Positions 18,409 to 26,767 of a stretch of DNA of 64,000 nt are shown piece by piece. The position numbers were made by a program, and so were the translations under genes. Below the pieces are notes generated by a model. It saw only the letters and a program-made list of their open reading frames with translations, was not told the origin of the DNA and did no database searches. Position 1 is the first letter of the stretch. Each line of letters opens with the position of its first letter. The DNA comes from Rhodanobacter sp. AS-Z3 (GTDB taxonomy: Bacteria; Pseudomonadota; Gammaproteobacteria; Xanthomonadales; Rhodanobacteraceae), in assembly GCF_029224025.1 (NCBI RefSeq), contig NZ_CP119392.1, positions 3,619,001 to 3,683,000 of the forward strand, read 5' to 3'.

Positions 18409-18806
18409 TCTTCACTCTCCGCATTGCGCACCCTCTCCCCCACGGGGAGAGGGTTGGGGTGAGGGGCTGGGCTGGCGACAGTCTCCAGAATCACCCCAAG
18501 CACGCTCTCGATCTTCGTCAATGCATCATTGTTCCAGAAACGCAGCACCCGATAACCCTTTGCTTCCAGATGTCGTGTGCGACGCTCGTCGTATTCTTGC
18601 TGTTCTGCATGTTGCCCACCATCCAGCTCGATGATCAACATGGCATCCGTGCAAGCGAAATCAACGATGTATTGGTCGATTTCATGCTGACGACGGAATT
18701 TGTGACCGCACAATTGCCGGTTACGCAGGTGGTACCAGAGCTTCTGCTCGGCGTCGGTCATGGCTCGGCGCAGTTCCCGCGCCCGATCGACGTTCTGGCG
18801 TTTCAT
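18405..18806 (-). CDS. DUF559 (PD-(D/E)XK, Vsr-like) endonuclease-domain protein
   Basis: 133 aa from the ATG at 18806, with GGAG 11 nt upstream. Core motifs are RARELRRAMTDAEQKLWYHL, KFRRQHEIDQYIVDF, then CTDAMLIIELDGGQH, with the D..E-L-D-G-G-Q-H typical of DUF559 proteins related to very-short-patch-repair nucleases, and GYRVLRFWNNDAL. The last residues (PHPNPLPVGERV plus seven) are encoded inside a 36-bp repeat, so the C-terminus is repeat-derived. The TGA overlaps the murL GTG. Nuclease activity and target are unknown. The gene is bracketed by inverted copies of the same repeat. Confidence 0.88.
   Translation of the reverse strand: MKRQNVDRARELRRAMTDAEQKLWYHLRNRQLCGHKFRRQHEIDQYIVDFACTDAMLIIELDGGQHAEQQEYDERRTRHLEAKGYRVLRFWNNDALTKIESVLGVILETVASPAPHPNPLPVGERVRNAESEE
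18431..18466 (+). repeat. 36-bp inverted repeat, left copy (DUF559 unit)
   Basis: It begins with a hairpin of two 10-base arms around a 3-nt loop (ccctctcccc-cac-ggggagaggg, 18431-18453) and continues ttggggtgagggg. It lies within the 3' part of the DUF559 ORF and encodes PHPNPLPVGERV on the minus strand. The same 36-bp pattern is present in the opposite orientation at 18847-18882. Confidence 0.9.
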
Positions 18807-18846
18807 CCTTGAAATGCTCCTTCGGTGCTGCACTGTCCCAACGTGG

Positions 18847-18882
18847 CCCCTCACCCCTACCCTCTCCGCGCAGGGGAGAGGG
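18847..18882 (-). repeat. 36-bp inverted repeat, right copy (DUF559 unit)
   Basis: It reads cccctcacccctaccctctc on the plus strand, followed by a loop and ggggagaggg, and is the reverse complement of the copy at 18431-18466 with changes only in the loop and two positions. It starts 3 nt after the lysAC stop codon, so its hairpin could also act as the lysAC transcript end. Confidence 0.9.
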
Positions 18883-18885
18883 AAT

Positions 18886-21501
18886 TCAGGTATCGATGAT
18901 TACCTCGCTAGCCTCATCACGCATGTTGTACGGGCTGGACATCACCTTGCCATAAGCGCCGGCCTGGGCGATCAGCACCACGTCGCCCTCGGTGGCCTCG
19001 GGCAGACGGCGATCGCTGCCGAGCACATCGCCACTTTCGCAGATCGGGCCGACGATCTGGTACAGCGCGGTGGCCGGCTCGTGCAGCCGGGTCAGGTTGA
19101 CGATTTCGTGCCAGGCGTCGTACAGCGCGGGGCGGATCAGGCTGTTCATGCCGGTGTCGAGGCCGAGGTAGCGCAGCGCGCCCTTGCCTTTCTGCTGGGT
19201 GACCTTGGCCAGCAGCACGCCGGCATCGGCGACCAGAAAGCGGCCCGGCTCCATCCACAACTGATAGTGCGGATACGCCGCCTTGACCTCGCGCAGCACG
19301 CGGTCGAGCGCGGAAATATCCAGTCGCGCCTCACCCGGGTGCGAAGGCACGCCGAGGCCGCCACCGATATCGATGAAGCTGACGCTGCCGATGCGCTCGG
19401 CCAGACTGGCGAGCTGCGAATAGACATCGCCCCAGTGCTTGTCATCGAGGATGCCCGAGCCAAGATGTGCATGTAACCCGCGCACGATGACGCCATGGGC
19501 GTCGGCTAGCTGCAGGAACACATCGAGCTGATCCACCGGCAAGCCGAACTTGCTGCCACTGCCGCCGGTGCGCACTTTCTCGTGATGACCCAGACCGCGT
19601 CCCAGATCCACCCGCAAGACGATCTCGCGACCACGGAACAACTCGCCCCAGTGTTCCAGCGGATAGAGCGAGTCGAGCGATACCGTGGCGCGGGTGGTCA
19701 GCGCCCACGCGTAGTCGTCGCGCGGCGCGAAGTTCGGCGTGAACAGCAGCGGCGCAGCGGCGGGCACATGCGCCATGACGAACTTCAATTCGCCGGGCGA
19801 CACGCATTCGAAACCGAAACCCTCTTCGGCCAGCGCAGCGAGAATCGCCGGATGGGTGTTCGCCTTCACCGCGTAGTGGAGCCGATCGACTGCCGCCAGC
19901 GACTTCAGCTCACGCGCCTGGTGACGCACGGTGGGCAGGTGGTAGACATAGCGCGGCGTGGCTTCGGCAGCCAGCTTCAGCAGACGATCGCGTTCGGCTT
20001 CGTGCCACCAGGCGGCGGCCACGTCCAGCGTTTCGCCGGTGCCATACAGTGCCTGCCAACTGGGGCCGAACAGCGCGCTGTCGTCGGTGCGCAATGAGCC
20101 GGCACCGATCAGCAGCTCATGCAGGTGCGGCAGCAGCGCATCGACCACCTCCTCATCCACCACGAAGGTGAGGTTCAGATTGTTCGATGACTGCGAAATC
20201 ATGTGCACGCGCAATTGACCGAACTCGGCCAGCACGCCGGACAAGGTATGCAGCAGCGAACGCATGCCACGACCGACCAGGGTAATCGCCGCACACGGTG
20301 CAATCACCTTGACCCGGCACACCTTGGCCAGGTCGGTCGCCAAGGCGGCGATCGCGTCGGAATCGAGCAGGTTTTCGGTGGGGTCAAGCGACACGGTGAC
20401 GTTGGTCTCGGCCGAACCGATCAAATCCACTGACAGGCCGTGCGTCTTGAACTGGGCGAACACGTCGGCAAGAAAGCCCACTTGCTGCCACATGCCCACC
20501 GACTCCATCGACACCAGGGTGATGCCCTTGCGCGCACTGATCGCCTTCACGCTGGGCGCATGCGCGCGCACTTCCGGGCCGATCACCGTGCCTTCCAGCT
20601 CAGGCCGATTGGTGTCCTTGATCAACAGCGGCACGCGCGGTTCGCGCAACGGCGACAGACAACGCGGGTGCAATACCTTGGCGCCGGTGGAGGCGATTTC
20701 CTGTGCCTCTTCGTAGTCCAGCCGCTGCAGCAGGCGAGCGCTGGGTACCTGACGCGGATTGGCGGTGAACATGCCGGCCACGTCAGTCCAGATTTCCACC
20801 CGCTGCGCTTTCAGCAACGCACCGAAGTAGGCCGCAGAAGTATCCGAACCGCCGCGCCCGAGCAGCACCGTGCGACCCTGACTTTCGCGCGCGATGAAAC
20901 CCTGGGTGATGAATACGTCACCCAGCGCGGCCAGGCGCGCATTCAAGGCCGGGTCGGGACGCGATTCCACCATCGCCGACAATAATCGTGTGCGCTCGTT
21001 CTGATTCGGCAAGGCAATGGCCGCGAGGCAATCGCGCGCATCCAGCCACTGCGTCGGCAGCTCGGCATGCGTAAGGAAGGCAGCGCCCAGCGCGCTGGAC
21101 ATCAGCTCGCCATGCGCCTGCACCTGCGCCTGCCACGCCAGCTCGCCGAGCATCGCCGGGCCACTCTCGGCCAGTCGAGTCAAATCACTCAGTCGCTCGC
21201 CCAGCGTCGTCGGCAATGCCAGCTGCATTTGTGCGAGTAGTTCGTGGTGCCGTTTCGCGATCTCGCCGGCAGCCACCCGGCGGTTGCCTGGAGACTCTTC
21301 GCCGCACAGCTTTTTCAGCGCATCGGTGATGCCGGTCAACGCGGAGACCACCACCAGCACGCGCGCACCTTCGGCACGGCGGCTGGCAACCAGCTCACGA
21401 ATGTTCTGCCACCGCGGCAGCGTGGCGACACTGGTGCCGCCGAACTTCATCACGATCCAGGGGGCGTCCGGGGGTAACGGCAGGAAGGCTGGCAAGGTCA
21501 C
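18886..21501 (-). CDS. lysAC: Bifunctional aspartokinase / diaminopimelate decarboxylase
   Basis: 871 aa fusion. Residues 15-300 are aspartate kinase (IVMKFGGTSV, GRGGSDTSAAYFGALL), residues about 315-460 hold ACT regulatory repeats (ITLVSMESVGM, LNLTFVVDEE), and residues about 490-870 are PLP-dependent DAP decarboxylase (YAVKANTHP with the PLP lysine, DIGGGLGVPSH, EPGRFLVADAG, GPICESGDVL). It catalyses the first and last steps of the lysine pathway, aspartate phosphorylation and meso-DAP to lysine. Such fusions are typical of Xanthomonadaceae and relatives. It lies directly upstream of DUF559-murL-murD2 on the same strand. Lysine feedback on the ACT domains is expected from the family. Confidence 0.95.
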   Translation of the reverse strand: MTLPAFLPLPPDAPWIVMKFGGTSVATLPRWQNIRELVASRRAEGARVLVVVSALTGITDALKKLCGEESPGNRRVAAGEIAKRHHELLAQMQLALPTTLGERLSDLTRLAESGPAMLGELAWQAQVQAHGELMSSALGAAFLTHAELPTQWLDARDCLAAIALPNQNERTRLLSAMVESRPDPALNARLAALGDVFITQGFIARESQGRTVLLGRGGSDTSAAYFGALLKAQRVEIWTDVAGMFTANPRQVPSARLLQRLDYEEAQEIASTGAKVLHPRCLSPLREPRVPLLIKDTNRPELEGTVIGPEVRAHAPSVKAISARKGITLVSMESVGMWQQVGFLADVFAQFKTHGLSVDLIGSAETNVTVSLDPTENLLDSDAIAALATDLAKVCRVKVIAPCAAITLVGRGMRSLLHTLSGVLAEFGQLRVHMISQSSNNLNLTFVVDEEVVDALLPHLHELLIGAGSLRTDDSALFGPSWQALYGTGETLDVAAAWWHEAERDRLLKLAAEATPRYVYHLPTVRHQARELKSLAAVDRLHYAVKANTHPAILAALAEEGFGFECVSPGELKFVMAHVPAAAPLLFTPNFAPRDDYAWALTTRATVSLDSLYPLEHWGELFRGREIVLRVDLGRGLGHHEKVRTGGSGSKFGLPVDQLDVFLQLADAHGVIVRGLHAHLGSGILDDKHWGDVYSQLASLAERIGSVSFIDIGGGLGVPSHPGEARLDISALDRVLREVKAAYPHYQLWMEPGRFLVADAGVLLAKVTQQKGKGALRYLGLDTGMNSLIRPALYDAWHEIVNLTRLHEPATALYQIVGPICESGDVLGSDRRLPEATEGDVVLIAQAGAYGKVMSSPYNMRDEASEVIIDT

Positions 21502-21627
21502 GAGAATTCGCTATGGGCAGATGGGCATTCCGTCAGTGTTGCGCTGCGGCATTGGAATTGCAAATGATTTCCCGCGCCTATTCATTTGGACGTTTAGACT
21601 GCCGCTTGAAATTACGCGACACCATCC

Positions 21628-21696
21628 GCAGGGCGGGCACCGCCCGCCGCCTCCTCCACGACCGAACCAGGAGCCGGCGGGCGGTGCCCGCCCTAC
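21628..21696. repeat. REP doublet, family 2
   Basis: Inverted arms: gcagggcgggcaccgcccgc (from 21628) and gcgggcggtgcccgccctac (to 21696), with about 25 bp between. Each arm is internally palindromic (gcgggc-acc-gcccgc). The sequence family differs from the REP pair at 16978. It occupies the gap between the fumA stop and the lysAC start and may attenuate read-through. Confidence 0.85.
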
Positions 21697-21714
21697 AGCA
21701 TTACCTGGGAATTC

Positions 21715-23232
21715 TCATTGAACGAAGAGGGGGATCTTGCCGATTCGGGCTTGCCACTCGCGCGGACCGGTCTGGTGCACCGAGGTGCCGCCGGAATCCA
21801 CGGCGACCGTAACCGGCATGTCCTCAACCGTGAATTCGTAGATCGCTTCCATGCCCAGATCGGCGAAGCCCACCACGCGCGAGGCCTTGATCGCCTTGGA
21901 CACCAGATACGCCGCGCCACCCACCGCCATCAGATACACCGACTGGTGCTTCTTGATGGCCTCGATCGCTGCCGGGCCACGCTCGGCCTTGCCAACCATG
22001 CCGAGCAGGCCGGTTTCGCTGAGCACCTGCTCGGTGAACTTGTCCATGCGCGTGGCGGTAGTGGGACCGGCGGGGCCGACCACTTCGTCGCGCACCGGAT
22101 CAACCGGGCCGACGTAATAGATGAAGCGACCCTTGAAGTCGACCGGCAACGGCTCGCCCTTGTTGAGCATCTCGACCATGCGCTTGTGCGCGGCGTCGCG
22201 ACCGGTGAGCAACTTGCCGTTGAGCAGCAGAGTTTCGCCCGGCTTCCACGTCGCCACTTCGTCTCGGGTCACCGTGTCGAGATTTACCCGGCGGCCCTTG
22301 GAGGTGTCGAAAGTGAGCTTGGGCCAGTCTTCCAGCGACGGCGGATCGAGCATCACCGGACCGGAGCCGTCCAGCACGAAGTGCGCGTGGCGGGTGGCGG
22401 CGCAGTTCGGGATCATCGCTACCGGCAGGTTCGCCGCGTGGGTCGGGAAATCCTTGACCTTGACGTCTAGCACGGTGGTCAGACCACCGAGGCCCTGGGC
22501 GCCGATGCCCAGCGCATTGACCTTGTCGTACAGCTCGATGCGCAGTTCCTCGCAACGATTGGTGGGGCCACGGGCGATCAACTCCTGAATGTCGATCGAC
22601 TCCATCAGCGATTCCTTCGCCATCAGCATCGCCTTTTCGGCGGTGCCGCCGATGCCGATACCGAGCATGCCCGGCGGACACCAGCCGGCGCCCATCGTCG
22701 GCACGGTCTTCAGCACCCAGTCGACGATCGAGTCGGACGGATTGAGCATGACGAATTTCGACTTCGCTTCCGAGCCGCCGCCCTTGGCTGCCACGATCAC
22801 GTCGACCTTGTCGCCCGGCACGATCGACATGTTGACTACCGACGGCGTGTTGTCCTTCGTGTTGATACGCTTGCCCGCCGGATCGGCCAGCACGCTGGCA
22901 CGCAGCTTGTTGTCCGGGTCCATGTAGGCACGGCGCACGCCTTCGTTGGCCATGTCTTCCAGCGACATGGTGGCGTCGTCCCAACGCACATTCATGCCGA
23001 CTTTCAAAAATACGGTGACGATGCCGGTGTCCTGGCACAGCGGGCGATGCCCTTCGGCCGCCATTCGCGAGTTGATCAGGATCTGCGCCATCGCATCCTT
23101 TGCCGCCGGCGATTCTTCGCGGTCATAGGCGTCGGCGAGGCTCTTGATGTAATCGACCGGGTGGTAGTAACTGATGTATTGCAGCGCGTCGGCGACGGAC
23201 TGGATCAGGTCTTCTTGCTTGATGGCGGTCAT
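21715..23232 (-). CDS. fumA: Fumarate hydratase, class I (4Fe-4S)
   Basis: 505 aa from the ATG at 23232; the upstream 16 residues of the open frame lack family similarity. Three cluster cysteines typical of class I fumarases are visible in PLCQDTG, GAGWCPPGMLGIG and IPNCAATRHAHF. The C-terminal beta domain contains TTATRMDKFTEQVL and VDSGGTSVH. It catalyses fumarate to malate in the TCA cycle in the cytoplasm. The 4Fe-4S enzyme is oxygen- and superoxide-sensitive, so a class II fumC is probably elsewhere in the genome. It is followed by a REP pair and lysAC on the same strand. Confidence 0.95.
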   Translation of the reverse strand: MTAIKQEDLIQSVADALQYISYYHPVDYIKSLADAYDREESPAAKDAMAQILINSRMAAEGHRPLCQDTGIVTVFLKVGMNVRWDDATMSLEDMANEGVRRAYMDPDNKLRASVLADPAGKRINTKDNTPSVVNMSIVPGDKVDVIVAAKGGGSEAKSKFVMLNPSDSIVDWVLKTVPTMGAGWCPPGMLGIGIGGTAEKAMLMAKESLMESIDIQELIARGPTNRCEELRIELYDKVNALGIGAQGLGGLTTVLDVKVKDFPTHAANLPVAMIPNCAATRHAHFVLDGSGPVMLDPPSLEDWPKLTFDTSKGRRVNLDTVTRDEVATWKPGETLLLNGKLLTGRDAAHKRMVEMLNKGEPLPVDFKGRFIYYVGPVDPVRDEVVGPAGPTTATRMDKFTEQVLSETGLLGMVGKAERGPAAIEAIKKHQSVYLMAVGGAAYLVSKAIKASRVVGFADLGMEAIYEFTVEDMPVTVAVDSGGTSVHQTGPREWQARIGKIPLFVQ

Positions 23233-23676
23233 GGGCAGGCTTGATAAGCGGAAGGGTTGCGTCAGCGAACGGCGGTTCACGACGCGCTAGTTGCCTATTG
23301 TGCCGCAACACGACAGCGCAGCTGTAACCGTGGCTTGCCTTCGACTGGACTCGCATCCGCTAACGCTTTTCCATCAGGCATGTATCCGATCCACAAGCTG
23401 CTCGGCGCCACACCCGCCTCCCGCTGGCGAACCGCGGCGATTTCGCAAGAAATTACATGAGCTTGCGTGCTTCCAAACCGCCACCCTCCGCAGTAACGTC
23501 ACCTGTCGGCTCGGCGTCCATCCGGGGGGAATGCGTCACGCCGCTGTTCGGAGACCACATCGTTTCAAATGTCAGCTTTACGGTCTGGCAAGGATGGGAA
23601 TGCCGGGGTGCGCCGCTAGGTGCGCATTCCACCGCCGCATTCGGTGCCAGCGATCTTCCGCCACGGAGAAGTATTC
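23233..23676. other. Divergent intergenic region, fumA / kumamolisin
   Basis: 444 bp separating divergent starts. It must hold both promoters. Several short plus frames overlap it, but none has a start with a good ribosome-binding site or a recognised motif. CGGAGAAG at about 23664-23671 is the ribosome-binding site of the kumamolisin gene. No REP arm was seen. Confidence 0.4.
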
Positions 23677-25581
23677 ATGATTGCGCGTCTGCATCGAAAA
23701 GCCATTGCAGCATCCCTGACGCTGGCACTCGCCGGCTTCGCCACCACCGCACTTGCTGGCAACGGCCAGGCCGCCCTCGATATGGGTGTCGCCGCAAGCA
23801 CAACGCCGACCCACGTCACCCTGGTATTGAAACTGCACAATCAAGCCCAGCTGGAAAACTATATCCAGCAAACCGTCACTCCCGGCACGGCGCATTTCCA
23901 GCAATTCCTAACCACCAGGCAATTTGCGCAGCAATACGGCGCCACGGATGCCGAGATTGCGCGAGTGCAGGCGTTCCTGAAAAAGCAGGGACTGACCGGC
24001 CAGGTGCTGGCAAACCACATGGCGATTCAGACCACGGGCACACTTGACCAGTTCAGCAAGGCCTTCCAGGCACCGATTCACACCTATGTGTCACGCACGT
24101 CAGGGCAGTCATTCCATAGTCCCGCCTCGGGGCTGGTGCTACCGGCCGATCTCGCCAACATCGTCGAGCATGTCAATGGCCTGAACAACGGCACCAAGTA
24201 CCGCTCGCACCGCATCACCGCTCCGAAAATCAGCGGACTGCATTTGGCAGTGACGCCCACCACCTTGAGCAAGACCGCCAGCGGCAATCCAACGGCGACC
24301 GGCGTGCCCGGCCAGTACACCGTCGGCGATGTTGCCAACTTGTACAACATCAATCCGCTGTACCAACGCGGCGTGACTGGCAAGGGTTCGACGGTAGCCA
24401 TCGTCACCCTGTCCAATTTCATTCCAGCTGACGCGCAGACCTACTGGGACGCCATCGGCCTGACCACCAAGCCGAATCGCATCACGCAAATACACGTGGA
24501 CGGTGGCGGCGTGCTCGACGGTGGCAGTGGCGAGACCGCGCTCGATGTCGAGCAGTCCGGTGGTCTGGCACCCGACGCAAACGTGCTGGTCTATGACGCT
24601 CCCAACGCCGGTACCGGCTTCACCGATGCCTTTCTGCAGGCGGTGTCGGACAACCAGGCGGACAGCATTTCCACCAGCTGGGGATCACCCGAAATATTCA
24701 ACTTCGCTGCATTGAACACCGACGGCGCGAGCGCTACCGACACCAGCGACGTCGGCGACCTGCGCACCTTCCATCAAATTCTGCTGGAAGCTGCCGTGCA
24801 GGGACAATCGGTGTTTGCGGCCAGCGGTGATTCGGGTGCCTACGACACCGTGCGCGGGCTTGGCAACGGCACCGCGCCCGGCGATTTCACCGCACCTTTG
24901 ACCGTGGACTCGCCGGCATCGGACCCCTACATGACCGCCGCCGGCGGCACCACCACACCGGTCACGTTCAGTGATTCGTCTGGCGCGCCGGTACTGAGCA
25001 TTTCGCAGGAAAGCGTCTGGGGCTGGGACTATCTGCTTCCGTTCGCTTCGAAGAGTGCGCTGTTCGCGGTCGGCGGCGGTGGTGGCGTCAGCGTCTATTG
25101 GCGCGAGCCGTTTTATCAGCGGTTCACCCGCGGCATTCGCCGCAGTGAGTCGAAGCAATCGCTGGTTTTCAACGATCCGCAGGCCGGCCCCACCACGCTG
25201 CTGACCTTGCCGAGCCATTTCAACGGCCGCAACGTTCCAGACATTTCGTTGAATGCGGACCCCGAGACCGGCTACCTCGTCTACTCCAGCACCGACAACC
25301 CGACCAGCTTCCTTTCCGAAGGCGGCACCAGTTTCGTGGCGCCACAGCTCAACGGCATCAGCGCGTTGCTGACGCAGAGCATCGGCCACCGTGTCGGCTT
25401 CTGGAACCCGCAGATTTATCTGCTGCAAAATATCTTCGGGGGCAGCCATTGGTCGCCGTTCAACGATATCCGCAGCGGCGATAACTGGTTCTACGCGGGC
25501 AAGCCCGGCTATGAACCCGGCGCAGGCATCGGCACGCTCAACGTGACCAATCTGGATACGTTTCTGCATGCGGGTCTCTGA
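23677..25581 (+). CDS. Pro-kumamolisin, S53 sedolisin-family serine-carboxyl peptidase
   Basis: 634 aa from the ATG at 23677, preceded by GGAGAA at a 7-nt spacing. The signal peptide ends TTALAG. The activation prodomain covers about residues 30-200 (LENYIQQTVTPGTAHFQQFL, with kumamolisin-type LTTRQFAQQYG). The catalytic domain has Glu/Asp in GGSGETALDVEQ, the oxyanion Asp in QADSISTSWGSPE and the nucleophile Ser in GGTSFVAPQL. A C-terminal calcium site is suggested by FNDIRSGDNWFYAGKPGYEP. These enzymes are secreted and self-process at acidic pH. A strong hairpin follows the stop. Confidence 0.94.
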   Translation: MIARLHRKAIAASLTLALAGFATTALAGNGQAALDMGVAASTTPTHVTLVLKLHNQAQLENYIQQTVTPGTAHFQQFLTTRQFAQQYGATDAEIARVQAFLKKQGLTGQVLANHMAIQTTGTLDQFSKAFQAPIHTYVSRTSGQSFHSPASGLVLPADLANIVEHVNGLNNGTKYRSHRITAPKISGLHLAVTPTTLSKTASGNPTATGVPGQYTVGDVANLYNINPLYQRGVTGKGSTVAIVTLSNFIPADAQTYWDAIGLTTKPNRITQIHVDGGGVLDGGSGETALDVEQSGGLAPDANVLVYDAPNAGTGFTDAFLQAVSDNQADSISTSWGSPEIFNFAALNTDGASATDTSDVGDLRTFHQILLEAAVQGQSVFAASGDSGAYDTVRGLGNGTAPGDFTAPLTVDSPASDPYMTAAGGTTTPVTFSDSSGAPVLSISQESVWGWDYLLPFASKSALFAVGGGGGVSVYWREPFYQRFTRGIRRSESKQSLVFNDPQAGPTTLLTLPSHFNGRNVPDISLNADPETGYLVYSSTDNPTSFLSEGGTSFVAPQLNGISALLTQSIGHRVGFWNPQIYLLQNIFGGSHWSPFNDIRSGDNWFYAGKPGYEPGAGIGTLNVTNLDTFLHAGL

Positions 25582-25601
25582 CACCTGAAGGCGTTTGAAG
25601 C

Positions 25602-25638
25602 GCCGTGCCGACGGGTGTTCAGGACCCGTCGGCACGGC
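25602..25638 (+). terminator. Hairpin after kumamolisin gene
   Basis: A 15-bp perfect stem (gccgtgccgacgggt / acccgtcggcacggc) with a 7-nt loop lies 20 bp past the stop. There is no T-tract, so it may act as a Rho-assisted terminator or as 3' protection. Confidence 0.6.
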
Positions 25639-25808
25639 GTGCGCCAGATCAGCGATCAACGCCGATGCCGGCGGCTCAGATCGGCAGTGGCCATCCATCG
25701 CGATCACCGCTTCGATGAAGAATCGCTCTTCATGCCGCGGTTCAGCCACTTGCCTCCCCTGCACGCCAATGGCAAGGTCGGCTGCCCTGACCATGCTCAC
25801 AACCGCTC

Positions 25809-26699
25809 ATGCCCAACTCGTTCCGCTTCCTGCAACTGGATGTCTTCGCCAACCGCCTGTTCGACGGCAACCCCCTGGCCGTGGTGCTTGGCGCGGAAGC
25901 ACTGGATGGCCAGGCCATGCAGCGCATCGCGCGCTGGACCAATCTGTCCGAAACCACCTTTCTGCTGCCGCCGACCGAGCCGCAGGCCGACTACCGCGTG
26001 CGCATCTTCACCCCGCGGCAGGAACTGCCGTTCGCCGGCCACCCCAGCGTTGGCAGTGCTTACGCGGCGATCGAGGCAGGCCTGATCGATGCGGGAAAAA
26101 CCGCCTTGATGCAGGAATGCGCCGCCGGCTTGTTGCCGGTGCAGGTGATGGGCCAAGGGGCGACGCGGATCATCCACGTGCAGGCACCCCCCGCACGATT
26201 GCTGGAGATCGAGGACGCCTTGCGCCGCACGCTGGCCGCGGCACTGCAGCAGGAACTCGCACCCGACCAACTCATCCAGGTCGACAACGGCCCGCAGTGG
26301 ATCGTGTGCAATCTTGGCGAAGCGGCAGCGGTGCGCACGTTGACACCGGACATGGCAGCGCTGGCTGACCTGTGCACACGCCACGACGCGGTAGGCGTCA
26401 GCGTCTTCGGGCGTGAGCACTCGGGCGACGCCGCGATGGCGGTTCGCGCATTTTGTCCCGCCGACGGCATTCCGGAAGATCCGGTCACCGGCAGTGCCAA
26501 CGCGGCCATCATGGCCTGGCTGGGTGCTCGCGGCGATCGCGATGGCTACGGCCTCAACTACCGCGCCAGCCAGGGCCGCGAAGTGGGCCGCGACGGCATC
26601 GTCGAGGTGGCGCGCAACGCAGCCACCAACGCGGTGACCATCGGCGGCGCATGCGTCATCGGCATTCGCGGCGAGCTGGAACTTCCCACCAGCCACTGA
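25809..26699 (+). CDS. PhzF-family isomerase
   Basis: 296 aa. Two pseudo-symmetric halves are visible. The N-terminal half has the family motif RIFTPRQELPFAGHPSVGSA, with the conserved Glu equivalent to the PhzF catalytic acid in QELPFAGHP, and the C-terminal half has GIPEDPVTGSANAAIMAWLG. PhzF homologues catalyse isomerisation or epimerisation of small metabolites. No phenazine genes are nearby, so the substrate is unknown. It sits between the kumamolisin and an amino-acid permease, 68 bp upstream of the latter on the same strand; a shared transcript is possible. Confidence 0.9.
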   Translation: MPNSFRFLQLDVFANRLFDGNPLAVVLGAEALDGQAMQRIARWTNLSETTFLLPPTEPQADYRVRIFTPRQELPFAGHPSVGSAYAAIEAGLIDAGKTALMQECAAGLLPVQVMGQGATRIIHVQAPPARLLEIEDALRRTLAAALQQELAPDQLIQVDNGPQWIVCNLGEAAAVRTLTPDMAALADLCTRHDAVGVSVFGREHSGDAAMAVRAFCPADGIPEDPVTGSANAAIMAWLGARGDRDGYGLNYRASQGREVGRDGIVEVARNAATNAVTIGGACVIGIRGELELPTSH

Positions 26700-26767
26700 T
26701 CGTTGTGATCTTGCCGAACGCACCGCGCGCCGCCATGCTGTCGCGCCGCCACTTGCCGACCGTATCC

